Source: RGIG4034 sp045576455 (GTDB lineage: Bacteria > Bacillota > Clostridia > Lachnospirales > Lachnospiraceae). Taken from it: DNA of 64,000 bases. Position 1 is the stretch's first letter; each line of letters starts with the position of its first letter. The position numbers and the translations under genes were made by a program. The stretch lies in contig JAZNGM010000027.1 in NCBI GenBank assembly GCA_045576455.1, positions 1-64,000 of the forward strand, written 5' to 3'. This document shows positions 25,775 to 34,823 of the stretch, in pieces. The notes beneath the pieces were generated by a model. That model had not been told where the DNA came from and searched no databases. It saw nothing but the letters and a program-made list of their open reading frames with translations.

Positions 25775-27139
25775 ATGATTAATATATATGAAGTAGCTGA
25801 AACCAATCAGATGATTGAACAGGAAAATCTGGATGTAAGAACCATTACATTAGGCATAAGTCTTTTGGATTGTATTGATTCTGATTTGGATGCCCTCAAT
25901 AAAAAAATATATGATAAAATTACAACTTTGGCTAAAGATCTTGTGAAGACCGGAAATGAAATTGCAAAAGAGTACGGTATTCCGATTGTAAATAAAAGAA
26001 TAAGTGTCACACCTATCGCACTGATTGGGGGTGCGGCATGTAAGACGACGGATGATTTTGTGACAATAGCAAAAACGCTTGACCGGGCAGGAAAAGAAGT
26101 AGGAGTCAATTTTATAGGAGGTTATTCTGCACTGGTTAGTAAAGGGATGACCAAGGCGGATGAATTACTTATCCGTTCTATACCGAAAGCGCTCGCATCA
26201 ACTGAAGTTGTATGCAGCTCTGTAAATCTTGGCTCAACGAAAACCGGCATTAATATGGATGCTGTCCGTCTGATGGGTAACATTATTAAGGAAACAGCAG
26301 AAGAAACCAAAGAAAATGATTCTTTGGGATGTGCTAAGCTGGTAGTATTTTGTAATGCGCCGGATGACAATCCGTTTATGGCAGGTGCTTTCCATGGTGT
26401 AACTGAAGCTGATGCTATTATTAATGTAGGTGTCAGTGGACCGGGGGTTGTACATACCGCACTTAAAAAAGTACGTGGCGAAAGCTTTGAAGTGTTATGT
26501 GAAACCATTAAAAAGACGGCATTTAAAATAACACGTGTAGGACAATTGGTTGCAAAAGAAGCTTCTAAAAAGCTCGGAATACCATTCGGTATTATAGATT
26601 TGTCACTTGCACCCACACCGGCAGTAGGAGACAGTGTTGCGGATATCCTATGCGAAATTGGTCTGGAAAGAGCAGGGGCACCGGGAACTACGGCAGCTTT
26701 GGCACTTTTAAATGACCAGGTTAAAAAAGGTGGTATTATGGCTTCGTCTTATGTGGGCGGCTTAAGTGGTGCCTTTATACCGGTCAGTGAAGACCAAGGT
26801 ATGATAGATGCGGTTATAGACGGAGCATTAACACTTGAAAAGCTGGAAGCTATGACTTGCGTATGTTCTGTAGGACTTGATATGATTGCTGTTCCGGGGG
26901 ATACAAAAGCAAGTACATTATCCGGAATAATAGCAGACGAGATGGCTATCGGAATGATTAACCAGAAAACTACAGCCGTACGTATTATTCCTGTTATAGG
27001 CAAGGGTGTTGGAGAAAAAGTTGAGTTTGGCGGTTTGTTGGGATATGCCCCTATTATGCCTGTAAACAGCTTTTCCTGTGATAGTTTTATTAACCGCGAA
27101 GGAAGAATTCCGGCGCCGGTACACAGCTTCAAAAACTAA
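25775..27139 (+). CDS. PFL-like UPF0210 family protein
   Basis: A 454-residue protein of the UPF0210/DUF711 family, distantly related in fold to glycyl-radical enzymes but without an obvious glycyl radical loop. Visible blocks: an early RTITLGISLLDC, a long GVSGPGVVHTAL, a IDLSLAPTPAVGDSVADIL stretch and a C-terminal NREGRIPAPVHSF. Biochemical function is unknown. The conserved pairing with the ACT protein gene suggests that the ACT protein is its ligand sensor. Confidence 0.9.
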   Translation: MINIYEVAETNQMIEQENLDVRTITLGISLLDCIDSDLDALNKKIYDKITTLAKDLVKTGNEIAKEYGIPIVNKRISVTPIALIGGAACKTTDDFVTIAKTLDRAGKEVGVNFIGGYSALVSKGMTKADELLIRSIPKALASTEVVCSSVNLGSTKTGINMDAVRLMGNIIKETAEETKENDSLGCAKLVVFCNAPDDNPFMAGAFHGVTEADAIINVGVSGPGVVHTALKKVRGESFEVLCETIKKTAFKITRVGQLVAKEASKKLGIPFGIIDLSLAPTPAVGDSVADILCEIGLERAGAPGTTAALALLNDQVKKGGIMASSYVGGLSGAFIPVSEDQGMIDAVIDGALTLEKLEAMTCVCSVGLDMIAVPGDTKASTLSGIIADEMAIGMINQKTTAVRIIPVIGKGVGEKVEFGGLLGYAPIMPVNSFSCDSFINREGRIPAPVHSFKN

Positions 27140-27155
27140 TATAATACTATATAAT

Positions 27156-27195
27156 AAGCTCTCTTATGTATGTGAAATACAATAAGAGAGCTTTT
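27156..27195. terminator. Bidirectional terminator between the UPF0210 gene and tmcAL
   Basis: AAGCTCTCTTAT (27156-27167) is the exact complement of ATAAGAGAGCTT (27182-27193), with T-rich flanks on both strands. It separates convergent genes. Confidence 0.88.
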
Positions 27196-27201
27196 CGTTT
27201 G

Positions 27202-28437
27202 CTATAATTTAAGAATTAATCGTTTTAATTCATTTTGATATATACTGTTGAACTTGTTAGCAACTACAGATTGATATAAACAGGATGCATCCAAGTCATA
27301 ATTAAGCTGTTTAAGAAGTAAATAATCTGTAGAATCTAAAAAATCTGATGGTTTGATAATCAGTGGTATTCGTGCCTTTTCTTTTATGGAAGATAGTAAT
27401 GGAGCGGCTTCCTTTTTGAATCCCAGGACACGGGCATATTGCGAATAACCATTTTTACAAAATGCATCAATGTCGTTTCTGTTTATGTTTAATAAAATGT
27501 GTAACAGTGCACGTGACACACTGGAATACGTTTTGTCTTTTGTTTTAAGATTTAAAGTAAAGCCGGAAATGTCTTTATACGTATCCAGTAAATTCAGTAT
27601 ACGGTCGCTGAAGTCGGAATTTATATCAAAAAAGCTGCTATAACCATTTTTTCGTTCCATAATCAATTTATATTGAAACATGGATGAAAAGTCTTTAAGA
27701 AGAACAGGAAATGCTTTTTTGTATTCTTCTTTTAATATATTAAGTGTATTAAAAGGTAGTTGGTCATTAAGCAACGTAATATTTAAATCGTTTTCTATAT
27801 GCTTTCGTATAGAGAGTGCAGAACTATAGGCATCATTAAGGCCTAAATCCTGATAGTTTGCACCGATTCGCTTAATGGTTATCGGTTGTATGGAGGAATT
27901 TACACGGTACAATGCTATTAAATACTCAATTCCCAATATGTTGTTGGGGGAAGACAATAAATCGGCAGCATTCTCTATACCGGGGGTTGCTTCCTTAAGT
28001 GCCTGCAAACGTGCAGTAGGAAACGAAAGTCCGCTTTTTAAGTTTTTTCTCAAATTTTCTTTATAATCATCTGTTTCATGATAGAGTGTCCGGGCAATCC
28101 GGCTAAGCGTATCCATGTCGCCACATTCGCTTCCGAATGCAAGATGTGTTGTAATGCCAAGGTTATTGAGTATGGATACAGCACCATTAGCAAAGTATTC
28201 AGCGCTTCCGGTTGCAAATACTACCGGTAACTCAATTACTAGATCAGCACCGGATAATAATGCCATTTTAGCACGGGAAAATTTGTCGATGATGGCGGGT
28301 TCACCCCGTTGGGTAAAGTCGCCGCTCATAACCACGACGGTATAGTCTGCGTTAGTTATTTTTTTGGATTGTTCAAGCTGATAAGCATGTCCGTTATGAA
28401 AAGGATTGTATTCAGCTATTATTCCTAAAACATTCAT
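27202..28437 (-). CDS. tmcAL: tRNA(Met) cytidine acetate ligase
   Basis: TmcAL (formerly YlbM) makes N4-acetylcytidine at the wobble position of elongator tRNA-Met from acetate and ATP. The nucleotidyltransferase HxGH motif is in GIIAEYNPFHNGH at the N-terminus, followed by VVVMSGDFTQRGEPAI and the SPNNILGIEYL block. I use the ATG at 28437 because AGGAGA lies six bases upstream; the longer frame to 28497 adds an unrelated hydrophobic leader. Length 411 fits. It is divergent from pta; using acetate next to an acetyl-phosphate enzyme is probably coincidence. Confidence 0.93.
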   Translation of the reverse strand: MNVLGIIAEYNPFHNGHAYQLEQSKKITNADYTVVVMSGDFTQRGEPAIIDKFSRAKMALLSGADLVIELPVVFATGSAEYFANGAVSILNNLGITTHLAFGSECGDMDTLSRIARTLYHETDDYKENLRKNLKSGLSFPTARLQALKEATPGIENAADLLSSPNNILGIEYLIALYRVNSSIQPITIKRIGANYQDLGLNDAYSSALSIRKHIENDLNITLLNDQLPFNTLNILKEEYKKAFPVLLKDFSSMFQYKLIMERKNGYSSFFDINSDFSDRILNLLDTYKDISGFTLNLKTKDKTYSSVSRALLHILLNINRNDIDAFCKNGYSQYARVLGFKKEAAPLLSSIKEKARIPLIIKPSDFLDSTDYLLLKQLNYDLDASCLYQSVVANKFNSIYQNELKRLILKL

Positions 28438-28549
28438 AAAATGTCTCCTGTAAAATACTGATAAAAAAAGTGTAACATGGATGCTTAAGATAGTCAAAAA
28501 GTTAACAAGGATTGTACTTTATTTTGCACAATAAATCACAAATTATTTC

Positions 28550-28578
28550 TTGTATACAATATGGAAATTCAGTATAAT
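28550..28578 (+). promoter_or_regulatory. Promoter of pta
   Basis: TTGTAT (28550-28555) and perfect TATAAT (28573-28578), 17-base spacer. Confidence 0.7.
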
Positions 28579-28634
28579 TATTTTAGTTATTTTAATTATT
28601 ATGTTAGGGGAAACTCTCACAGGGAGGTTATAAA

Positions 28635-29636
28635 ATGGCATTTATTGATATTATTAAAGAAAAGGCAAAATCAGATAAAAAGACAATAGTTTTACCGGAA
28701 ACAAATGACAAGAGAACTTTGATTGCGGCAGCTAATATTATTAAAGAGGGTATTGCCAATATTATAATGGTTGGTAAAGAAGAGAAGATTATGGATGGTG
28801 CCGGTTGGCTTGAACTTGATCTATCCCAGGTAACTGTTATTGATCCGGATAATTGTGATAAATTTGATACTTATGCAGAAGAGTTTTATAACCTTAGAAA
28901 GTCAAAAGGAATGACTAAGGAACTTGCTGAAAAAATTCTGAAAGAAGATTATCTTACATTCGGAATTATGATGGTAAAGATGAATGATGCTGACGGTATG
29001 GTAGCAGGTGCATCTCATCCGACAGCAGATGTATTAAGACCTTCCCTACAGATACTTAGAACGGCTCCGGGCGTGAAATTGGTTTCGGGATTTTTTATTC
29101 TGGATGTGCCAAATTGTCCTTATGGTGAAAACGGTACTTTCCTTTTTGCGGACTGTGGTCTTAATCAGGATCCTACAGCGGAAGAACTTGCCGCGATTGC
29201 TGACTCGAGCGCGAGAAGTTTTAGAAATTTAATTGGTGGTAAACCTATTATTGCAATGCTTTCACACTCAACCAAAGGAAGCGCTAAGCACCCGTTGGTT
29301 GATAAAGTGGCAGAAGCAACAAGAATTGCCAAAGAAGAGTACCCGCATCTTACCATTGACGGTGAATTACAGACAGATGCAGCTCTTGTTCCCGTGGTTG
29401 CCAAAACTAAGGCTCCGGACAGTGAGGTTGCAGGACGTGCCAATGTTCTCATTTTCCCTAATCTCGATTGCGGAAATATAGGATATAAGCTTGTCGAAAG
29501 ACTTGCGGGTGCAGATGCATACGGACCGATGCTTCAGGGAATTGCAAAACCGGTTAATGATTTATCCAGAGGCTGTAAGTGGCAGGATATCGTCGGTGTT
29601 GTTGCACTTACGGCAGTACAGGCACAGCTTGTATAA
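28635..29636 (+). CDS. pta: Phosphate acetyltransferase
   Basis: Pta interconverts acetyl-CoA and acetyl phosphate in acetate formation. Length 333 matches the short Pta type. Recognised blocks are KTIVLPETNDKRTL at the start, GMVAGASHPTADVLRPSLQIL, the SHSTKGSAKH active-site region and NVLIFPNLDCGNIGYKL. CAGGGAGG precedes the ATG. The acetate kinase gene, which commonly follows, is absent; a permease with its own promoter comes next. Confidence 0.96.
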   Translation: MAFIDIIKEKAKSDKKTIVLPETNDKRTLIAAANIIKEGIANIIMVGKEEKIMDGAGWLELDLSQVTVIDPDNCDKFDTYAEEFYNLRKSKGMTKELAEKILKEDYLTFGIMMVKMNDADGMVAGASHPTADVLRPSLQILRTAPGVKLVSGFFILDVPNCPYGENGTFLFADCGLNQDPTAEELAAIADSSARSFRNLIGGKPIIAMLSHSTKGSAKHPLVDKVAEATRIAKEEYPHLTIDGELQTDAALVPVVAKTKAPDSEVAGRANVLIFPNLDCGNIGYKLVERLAGADAYGPMLQGIAKPVNDLSRGCKWQDIVGVVALTAVQAQLV

Positions 29637-29675
29637 TTAATTGGCAAATAAATGGTTAAGAATTTAACATAATGC

Positions 29676-29704
29676 TTGAAAAACGAAATCTTCTTTGTTA
29701 CAAT
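29676..29704 (+). promoter_or_regulatory. Promoter of the ArsB/NhaD-type permease operon
   Basis: TTGAAA (29676-29681) and TACAAT (29699-29704) with a 17-base spacer. A small GTTGT/ACAAC hairpin (29711-29727) lies in the leader. Confidence 0.72.
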
Positions 29705-29755
29705 CCTTAGGTTGTGTTTTTTACAACGAACTATGGTTTGTACTAGGAGGAAGTT

Positions 29756-31117
29756 ATGACAGCAACACAAATAGTGGCAATATCAATATTTATTTTGATG
29801 TTTGGGCTAATTATTACAGAAAAAATTGAAAGGCATTATGTGACGCTTGCAGGTGGACTTGCAACATTGATTGTTGTATTTGGCATATGCATGCGTGACA
29901 TGGATGCTATTATTCATGTACTTAATTATAAGAGTATATTTACCCTTGATTTTTGGTATCATGCAGGAGAAAGTGCAGCAGAGTCCTCTGCCGGCATTAA
30001 CTGGGAAACTATTATTTTTATTTTGGGTATGATGATAATGGTTGAAGGAATGGCTCATGCGGGTTTCTTCAGATGGTTATGTATGACTATAGCTAAAGCA
30101 GTAAAGTATAGGGTAATACCTGTATTTATTACGTTTATGCTTATGTCGGCTTTTTTATCTATGTTTATCGACAGTATTACGGTAATACTTTTCTTGGCGG
30201 CGGTAACGGTTGAACTTTCGCAGTTATTAAAGTTTAATCCGGTGCCAATGATTCTCGCTGAAATATTCTGTGCTAATCTTGGTGGTTCTGCTTCTATGTG
30301 CGGAGATCCGCCTAATATTATTATAGGAACGTCTCTTGGATATTCATTTGCTGATTTCCTGTTTAATACAGGATTGATTGCAGGAATTTCTTTAATTATC
30401 ATTGTATTATATTTTTATTTCTGTTTTAGAAAAGAATTAAAAAAGAATACGGTTTCCGCATCCCAGATGAAGGATATTCCCAATCCTAAAGAAGCTATTG
30501 TAAGTAAAAAAGCATTTGGCCTCAGTGTATTCGTTTTTGCATGCGCCATTATTCTTTTGGTTACGCACGCACAAACCGGTTTATCGGTTGCTTTTATTGG
30601 AGTATTTATTTCAGTAATCACCTTGTTAACTTCAGGTAAAGATGCACTAATTTTACTTAAAAAAGTTGATTATAAAACCTTGTTGTTCTTCATTGGACTT
30701 TTTGTTGTGGTAGGCGGTCTGGAAATGACAGGAATGCTTGAAGTAATAGCTAATGTTATAAGTAAAATCAGTGGCGGAAACATAGCCCTTATGGTAGCTA
30801 TTATTATTTGGGTTTCTGCTATCGCCAGTGCATTTGTTGATAATATACCTTTTGCGGCTACTATGATTCCGGTTATTAAAACGCTTTCGCTTACACAGAA
30901 CGTACCGCTTACAACACTTACGTGGGCACTTGCCATGGGTACGGATATCGGAGGAAGTGCAACCCCAATCGGCGCATCAGCCAATGTTGTAGGAACCAGT
31001 GTTGCTGCTAAAGCAGGATATCCCGTTGGATGGGGCAAGTATTGTAAGTCAGCAATACCTGCAACGGTGATAGTTCTTATTATTTCAACCGCTGTCATTT
31101 GGTTAAGATATCTTTAA
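29756..31117 (+). CDS. ArsB/NhaD-type ion permease
   Basis: A 453-residue integral membrane protein with about 11-12 hydrophobic segments. The ion-transporter superfamily signature SMCGDPPNIIIG and a later inverted counterpart in DIGGSATPIGASANVVG are present; these paired discontinuous-helix motifs occur in NhaD Na+/H+ antiporters, ArsB and SLC13 relatives. AGGAGG precedes the ATG. No arsR or other ars gene is near, so Na+/H+ antiport or organic anion transport is more likely than arsenite export. The cytidylate-kinase-like gene follows 33 bases later. Confidence 0.88.
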   Translation: MTATQIVAISIFILMFGLIITEKIERHYVTLAGGLATLIVVFGICMRDMDAIIHVLNYKSIFTLDFWYHAGESAAESSAGINWETIIFILGMMIMVEGMAHAGFFRWLCMTIAKAVKYRVIPVFITFMLMSAFLSMFIDSITVILFLAAVTVELSQLLKFNPVPMILAEIFCANLGGSASMCGDPPNIIIGTSLGYSFADFLFNTGLIAGISLIIIVLYFYFCFRKELKKNTVSASQMKDIPNPKEAIVSKKAFGLSVFVFACAIILLVTHAQTGLSVAFIGVFISVITLLTSGKDALILLKKVDYKTLLFFIGLFVVVGGLEMTGMLEVIANVISKISGGNIALMVAIIIWVSAIASAFVDNIPFAATMIPVIKTLSLTQNVPLTTLTWALAMGTDIGGSATPIGASANVVGTSVAAKAGYPVGWGKYCKSAIPATVIVLIISTAVIWLRYL

Positions 31118-31150
31118 TATATTAAATATTAATGTAAAAGGAGGTTACTC

Positions 31151-31756
31151 ATGGATAATAAGAAACAACTAATCATTTCTGTGGGTCGTGAATTTGGAAG
31201 TGGAGGACATAAAATTGCAGAAGCTTTGGCTAAAAAGTATGATCTGCCGCTTTACGACAAAAATCTTTTGGAAGAAATTGAAGCAGAAAAAAATTTAGAA
31301 CCGGGTTCATTCGGTAAATATGATGAGAAACCTAAGCGCCGTTTGTTTTACAGGACTGTAAAAGGTCATAGTAATTCTCCGGAAGAGAATATAGCTATGC
31401 ATCAGTTTGAATATCTTAAGAAAAAAGCTGACAAGGGAGATTCTTTTGTTATTGTCGGAAGATGTGCAGAAGATGTGCTTCACGATTATAAGGCAATGAT
31501 ATCAATATTTATCCTGGGCGATTTCGATGTTAAGGTTAACAGAATTTCAGAATTGCATAATATCAGTAAATCAAAAGCAGAAGATATGATTCGTGATAAA
31601 GATAAAAAACGTAAATCTTATCATAATTATTACTGCAAAGGTAAATGGGGAGATTCAAGATGCTATGATTTTTCCATTAACAGTTCCAGAATGGGAATTG
31701 AAAAAACAGTTGCCATAATATCAGATTATATTGATATGAGATTGGATGATATGTAA
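31151..31756 (+). CDS. Cytidylate kinase-like family protein
   Basis: A 201-residue P-loop protein of the cytidylate kinase 2 group, common in clostridia. The loop is ISVGREFGSGGHKIAEALA; the Arg-rich lid region is RDKDKKRKSYHNYY. True CMP kinase substrate residues are not conserved enough to read by eye, and such proteins often accompany transport or two-component genes, so its substrate is unknown. It precedes the DUF1538 gene by three bases. Confidence 0.85.
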   Translation: MDNKKQLIISVGREFGSGGHKIAEALAKKYDLPLYDKNLLEEIEAEKNLEPGSFGKYDEKPKRRLFYRTVKGHSNSPEENIAMHQFEYLKKKADKGDSFVIVGRCAEDVLHDYKAMISIFILGDFDVKVNRISELHNISKSKAEDMIRDKDKKRKSYHNYYCKGKWGDSRCYDFSINSSRMGIEKTVAIISDYIDMRLDDM

Positions 31757-31759
31757 AGA

Positions 31760-33316
31760 ATGAAGATAATTAAGAAAAGAGCGCTTGCCGGAATTGAATT
31801 AAAGAAAAGACATGCACTTATTACGGAGAAGATAAAAGAATCTGCATTATCAGTTATACCGATTATTGTAATTGTTATGATAATGTGTCTTACCTTTGCT
31901 CCTTTAAGGACTGACCTTATGTTATCTTTTTTAATAGGTGCGGTATTAATTATAGTTGGAATGGGCTTATTTGCATTAGGTGCGGAGGCGTCTATGACAC
32001 CTATCGGAACCAGAATTGGTACAACGCTTACTAATTCAAGGAAGTTATGGTTAATCTTATTCGTGAGCTTTATGTTGGGAATAGCCATTACTGTTGCAGA
32101 ACCTGATTTGCAGGTTCTTGCCCAAACGGTTCCGCACATAAATAACAGCGTACTGATTATTACTGTAGGTATTGGTGTCGGATTTTTCCTTATGATTTGT
32201 ATGCTCCGTATTATTATGGGTATCAGGCTTCGTACATTATTGCTGGTTTGTTATGCACTTGTATTTGCGCTTGCGGCATTTACGGATGCGAACTTTTTGG
32301 GCGTTGGTTTTGATTCCGGTGGTGTTACAACCGGTCCGATGACCGTACCGTTTATTCTTGCGTTAGGTATTGGTGTTGCTAACGTACGTAGTGATAAGAA
32401 AGCAGAAGCAGATAGCTTCGGTTTGGTAGCGTTATGTTCCATTGGACCAATTCTTGCAGTCCTGATATTAGGCTTTTTTTATAAAAGCGAGGGAGCAAGT
32501 GTTTCAACTGATTTTATGTCGTGGAACAGTACGGTTGAAATCGGTCATTCGTATTTAGAAGCCATTCCGGAATATATGATGGAAATGGCAGTGGCATTAT
32601 CGCCGATACTGGGTATCTTTGTTATTTTCCAATTAATCAGTTTCAGAATGTCATTAAGAAATTTTGTCAAAGTACTTACGGGTATTATCTATACATATAT
32701 CGGACTTGTGTTGTTTTTGACAGGTGTTAATGTCGGATTTTCATCGCTTGGTATATCGCTTGGCGGACAGTTGGTTAATAGTATAGAAGTATGGTTACTT
32801 GTTCCGATTGCCATGGTGCTTGGCTGGTATATTATTTCTGCTGAGCCGGCAGTAGTAGTTTTACAAAAGCAGATAGAAGAAGTAAGTTCCGGTGCTATAC
32901 CGGGAAAAGCGGTTAAACTCAGCTTATCCATAGCAATTGCGCTTGCTATGGGACTTACCATGATCAGGGTAATAACAGAAATATCTATTTTATGGTTTTT
33001 AGTACCGGGATATTTGATTGCACTTGTTTTATCTTTTATAGTACCGGATATGTTTACGGCAATTGCGTTTGACTCCGGTGGTGTTGCATCCGGACCAATG
33101 ACCTCAACGTTTATGCTTCAGTTTGTTATTGGTGTATGTGCTGCGCTTGGCGGAAATGTGCTTAAGGATGCTTTCGGATTAATTGCCATGGTTGCAATGA
33201 TGCCTTTGATTTCTATACAAGTTATGGGCGTTATTTATTGTCACCATAAGAAGAAGGAAGCTGCTGTACAAAAAGATGTTTACAACGATACCGATGTTAT
33301 CGAATTGTGGGGGTGA
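31760..33316 (+). CDS. DUF1538 integral membrane protein
   Basis: A 518-residue polytopic protein with roughly 12-14 hydrophobic segments. It is an internal duplication: GVGFDSGGVTTGPMTVPF in the first half is matched by AIAFDSGGVASGPMTSTF in the second, and GAEASMTPIG by the GVNVGFSSLGISLGG region. Such inverted or repeated helix hairpins with Gly-rich breaks are typical of transporters. No substrate is established for DUF1538. The adjacent PII-like gene (five bases downstream) suggests control by nitrogen or nucleotide status. Confidence 0.87.
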   Translation: MKIIKKRALAGIELKKRHALITEKIKESALSVIPIIVIVMIMCLTFAPLRTDLMLSFLIGAVLIIVGMGLFALGAEASMTPIGTRIGTTLTNSRKLWLILFVSFMLGIAITVAEPDLQVLAQTVPHINNSVLIITVGIGVGFFLMICMLRIIMGIRLRTLLLVCYALVFALAAFTDANFLGVGFDSGGVTTGPMTVPFILALGIGVANVRSDKKAEADSFGLVALCSIGPILAVLILGFFYKSEGASVSTDFMSWNSTVEIGHSYLEAIPEYMMEMAVALSPILGIFVIFQLISFRMSLRNFVKVLTGIIYTYIGLVLFLTGVNVGFSSLGISLGGQLVNSIEVWLLVPIAMVLGWYIISAEPAVVVLQKQIEEVSSGAIPGKAVKLSLSIAIALAMGLTMIRVITEISILWFLVPGYLIALVLSFIVPDMFTAIAFDSGGVASGPMTSTFMLQFVIGVCAALGGNVLKDAFGLIAMVAMMPLISIQVMGVIYCHHKKKEAAVQKDVYNDTDVIELWG

Positions 33317-33320
33317 GAAT

Positions 33321-33980
33321 TTGAATTATATTGTTTCAATTATTAATCCTGATGGTGAAAAAGTTATTGAAAGTATATGCAATGAATTCGAATGCCCTGT
33401 AATGTTATCTATGCATGGACACGGTACGGCAACAAGAAGTATGCTTGATTTGTTAGGAATTGAATCAAGAGATAAACGTATCATAATGGTAGTTGCCAAT
33501 GAAGAAGATACAAAAGCATATATAAAAGAACAGAAAAAGAGATTATATATTGATGCTCCGGGTAACGGAATTACTATTATTGTACCGCTAAAAAGTGTAG
33601 GAGGTGGCAAAACATTGGCATATCTTGGTAAGGGTCAGGTTAAATCAGAAAAACCGGATTTTAATTTTGATTATGAATTAATTATGGTTATAGCAAATGA
33701 AGGAACAACGGATATTGTTATGGATGCTGCCAGGGCAGTTGGTGCTAGAGGCGGTACGGTTATCCATGCCAAGGGAACCGGCGCGGATAATGCGGGAAAA
33801 TTTTTCCGTGTATCTATAGCACAGGAAAAAGAAATTGTACTTATTGTTGCTAAAGCCGGAGAAAAAACAAAAATTATGAGTTCTATTTTGGAACAGGCCG
33901 GTCCTGATTCTGAAGCCGGTGCAATTGTGTTCTCAATGCCGGTATCTGAAGTGGCTGGTTTTAGGGTAAATGAAGAATAG
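33321..33980 (+). CDS. Tandem PII-like signalling protein
   Basis: About 219 residues with two PII-like ferredoxin-fold halves. The C-terminal half keeps the GARGGTVIHAKGTG signature of PII T-loop/B-loop regions; the N-terminal half has a divergent counterpart (MHGHGTATRSMLDLLG). TTG at 33321 is the likely start, with GGGGGTGAG just upstream, overlapping the end of the DUF1538 gene. PII proteins bind ATP/ADP and 2-oxoglutarate and often gate membrane transporters, which fits the neighbour. Confidence 0.82.
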   Translation: MNYIVSIINPDGEKVIESICNEFECPVMLSMHGHGTATRSMLDLLGIESRDKRIIMVVANEEDTKAYIKEQKKRLYIDAPGNGITIIVPLKSVGGGKTLAYLGKGQVKSEKPDFNFDYELIMVIANEGTTDIVMDAARAVGARGGTVIHAKGTGADNAGKFFRVSIAQEKEIVLIVAKAGEKTKIMSSILEQAGPDSEAGAIVFSMPVSEVAGFRVNEE

Positions 33981-33999
33981 ATTCTGATAAAAATACTTG

Positions 34000-34028
34000 T
34001 TGACAAAGAATATATCAGTATGTATAAT
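34000..34028 (+). promoter_or_regulatory. Consensus promoter of yceD-rpmF
   Basis: TTGACA (34000-34005) and TATAAT (34023-34028) separated by 17 bases: a full match to the housekeeping consensus. Confidence 0.9.
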
Positions 34029-34054
34029 TGTTTGAGTGTGAATAGGAGTCTGAC

Positions 34055-34579
34055 ATGCTGATAAATCTGACAGATGTTTTTACGATTGAGAATAAAATGT
34101 TAAGCGAAACTGTGTCGGTTGGTTTTGATAAGATAGCGTTTTGCGGCACTTTATATCCGGTTAAATTGGAACATCCTGTTAACCTTAATTTATCTTTTGT
34201 AGAAAAAGGCAAAGCTAAGATACAGGGGACAGGTGAAGCAGTAATTACACTGAATTGTGACAGATGTCTTAATAAGGTTGATGTTGCAGTGCCTATTGAA
34301 TTTTCTTATCAGGTTTATGCCCCTGAACGGGATATGACAGAAGATGATAAGGAAGAACAGTTTTTTGTTAATGGGTATCAGTTGGATACAGACTTGTTAT
34401 TAAACAATGAAATTTTAATTCTGTGGCCGATGAAGGTTCTCTGCCACGAGTCATGCAAGGGAATTTGCCCTGTGTGTGGCAAGAATCGTAATTATGGTGA
34501 TTGCGGATGCGATGATTTTGTGCCCGATCCCAGGATGGCGAAGATTAAAGATATCTTTAACGCGAATAAGGAGGTGTAA
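34055..34579 (+). CDS. DUF177/YceD family protein
   Basis: A 174-residue YceD-type protein, found almost always just before rpmF and linked in plants and bacteria to 23S rRNA processing. It carries a conserved CDRCLNKVDVAVPIEFSYQV core and a C-terminal CxxxCxGICPVCGKNRNYGDCGC cysteine-rich segment near residues 130-155. The rpmF ATG follows two bases after the stop, preceded by GGAGGTG within this gene's last codons. Confidence 0.9.
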   Translation: MLINLTDVFTIENKMLSETVSVGFDKIAFCGTLYPVKLEHPVNLNLSFVEKGKAKIQGTGEAVITLNCDRCLNKVDVAVPIEFSYQVYAPERDMTEDDKEEQFFVNGYQLDTDLLLNNEILILWPMKVLCHESCKGICPVCGKNRNYGDCGCDDFVPDPRMAKIKDIFNANKEV

Positions 34580-34581
34580 CG

Positions 34582-34761
34582 ATGTCTATTTGTCCAAAGA
34601 ATAAGTCTTCTAAAGGTAGAAGAGATAAGAGAAGAGCAAACTGGAAAATGAGCGCTCCTACATTAGTAAAGTGCAGCAAATGTGGTGCTTTAATGATGCC
34701 TCACAGAGTATGCAAGAAATGTGGTTCTTACAATAAGCGTGAAATCGTTTCTGCTGAATAA
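34582..34761 (+). CDS. rpmF: 50S ribosomal protein L32
   Basis: A 59-residue protein beginning MSICPKNKSSKGRRDKRRAN and containing a zinc ribbon with CSKCG and CKKCG. This is the cysteine-containing form of L32. It directly follows yceD and ends before a terminator. The start is fixed by AAGGAGGTG. The call rests on direct translation of the bases. Confidence 0.97.
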   Translation: MSICPKNKSSKGRRDKRRANWKMSAPTLVKCSKCGALMMPHRVCKKCGSYNKREIVSAE

Positions 34762-34773
34762 TTTTTGAAATGT

Positions 34774-34800
34774 AAAGTGTCCTTTGAGGGCACTTTTTTT
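34774..34800 (+). terminator. Terminator of rpmF
   Basis: AAAGTGTCCT (34774-34783) pairs with AGGGCACTTT (34787-34796) with one G-T pair, followed by T-run. Confidence 0.88.
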
Positions 34801-34823
34801 CTGCTTTCTTACACCTTACGTTC

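Noticed and set aside
27202..28497. Longer tmcAL start at 28497
   Set aside because: The extra 20 residues are hydrophobic, unlike the family, and lack a ribosome binding site; AGGAGA precedes the ATG at 28437.
29756..31117. Arsenite efflux pump as part of an ars operon
   Set aside because: The GDPPN motif is shared by the whole ion-transporter superfamily; no arsR, arsA or arsC is nearby.
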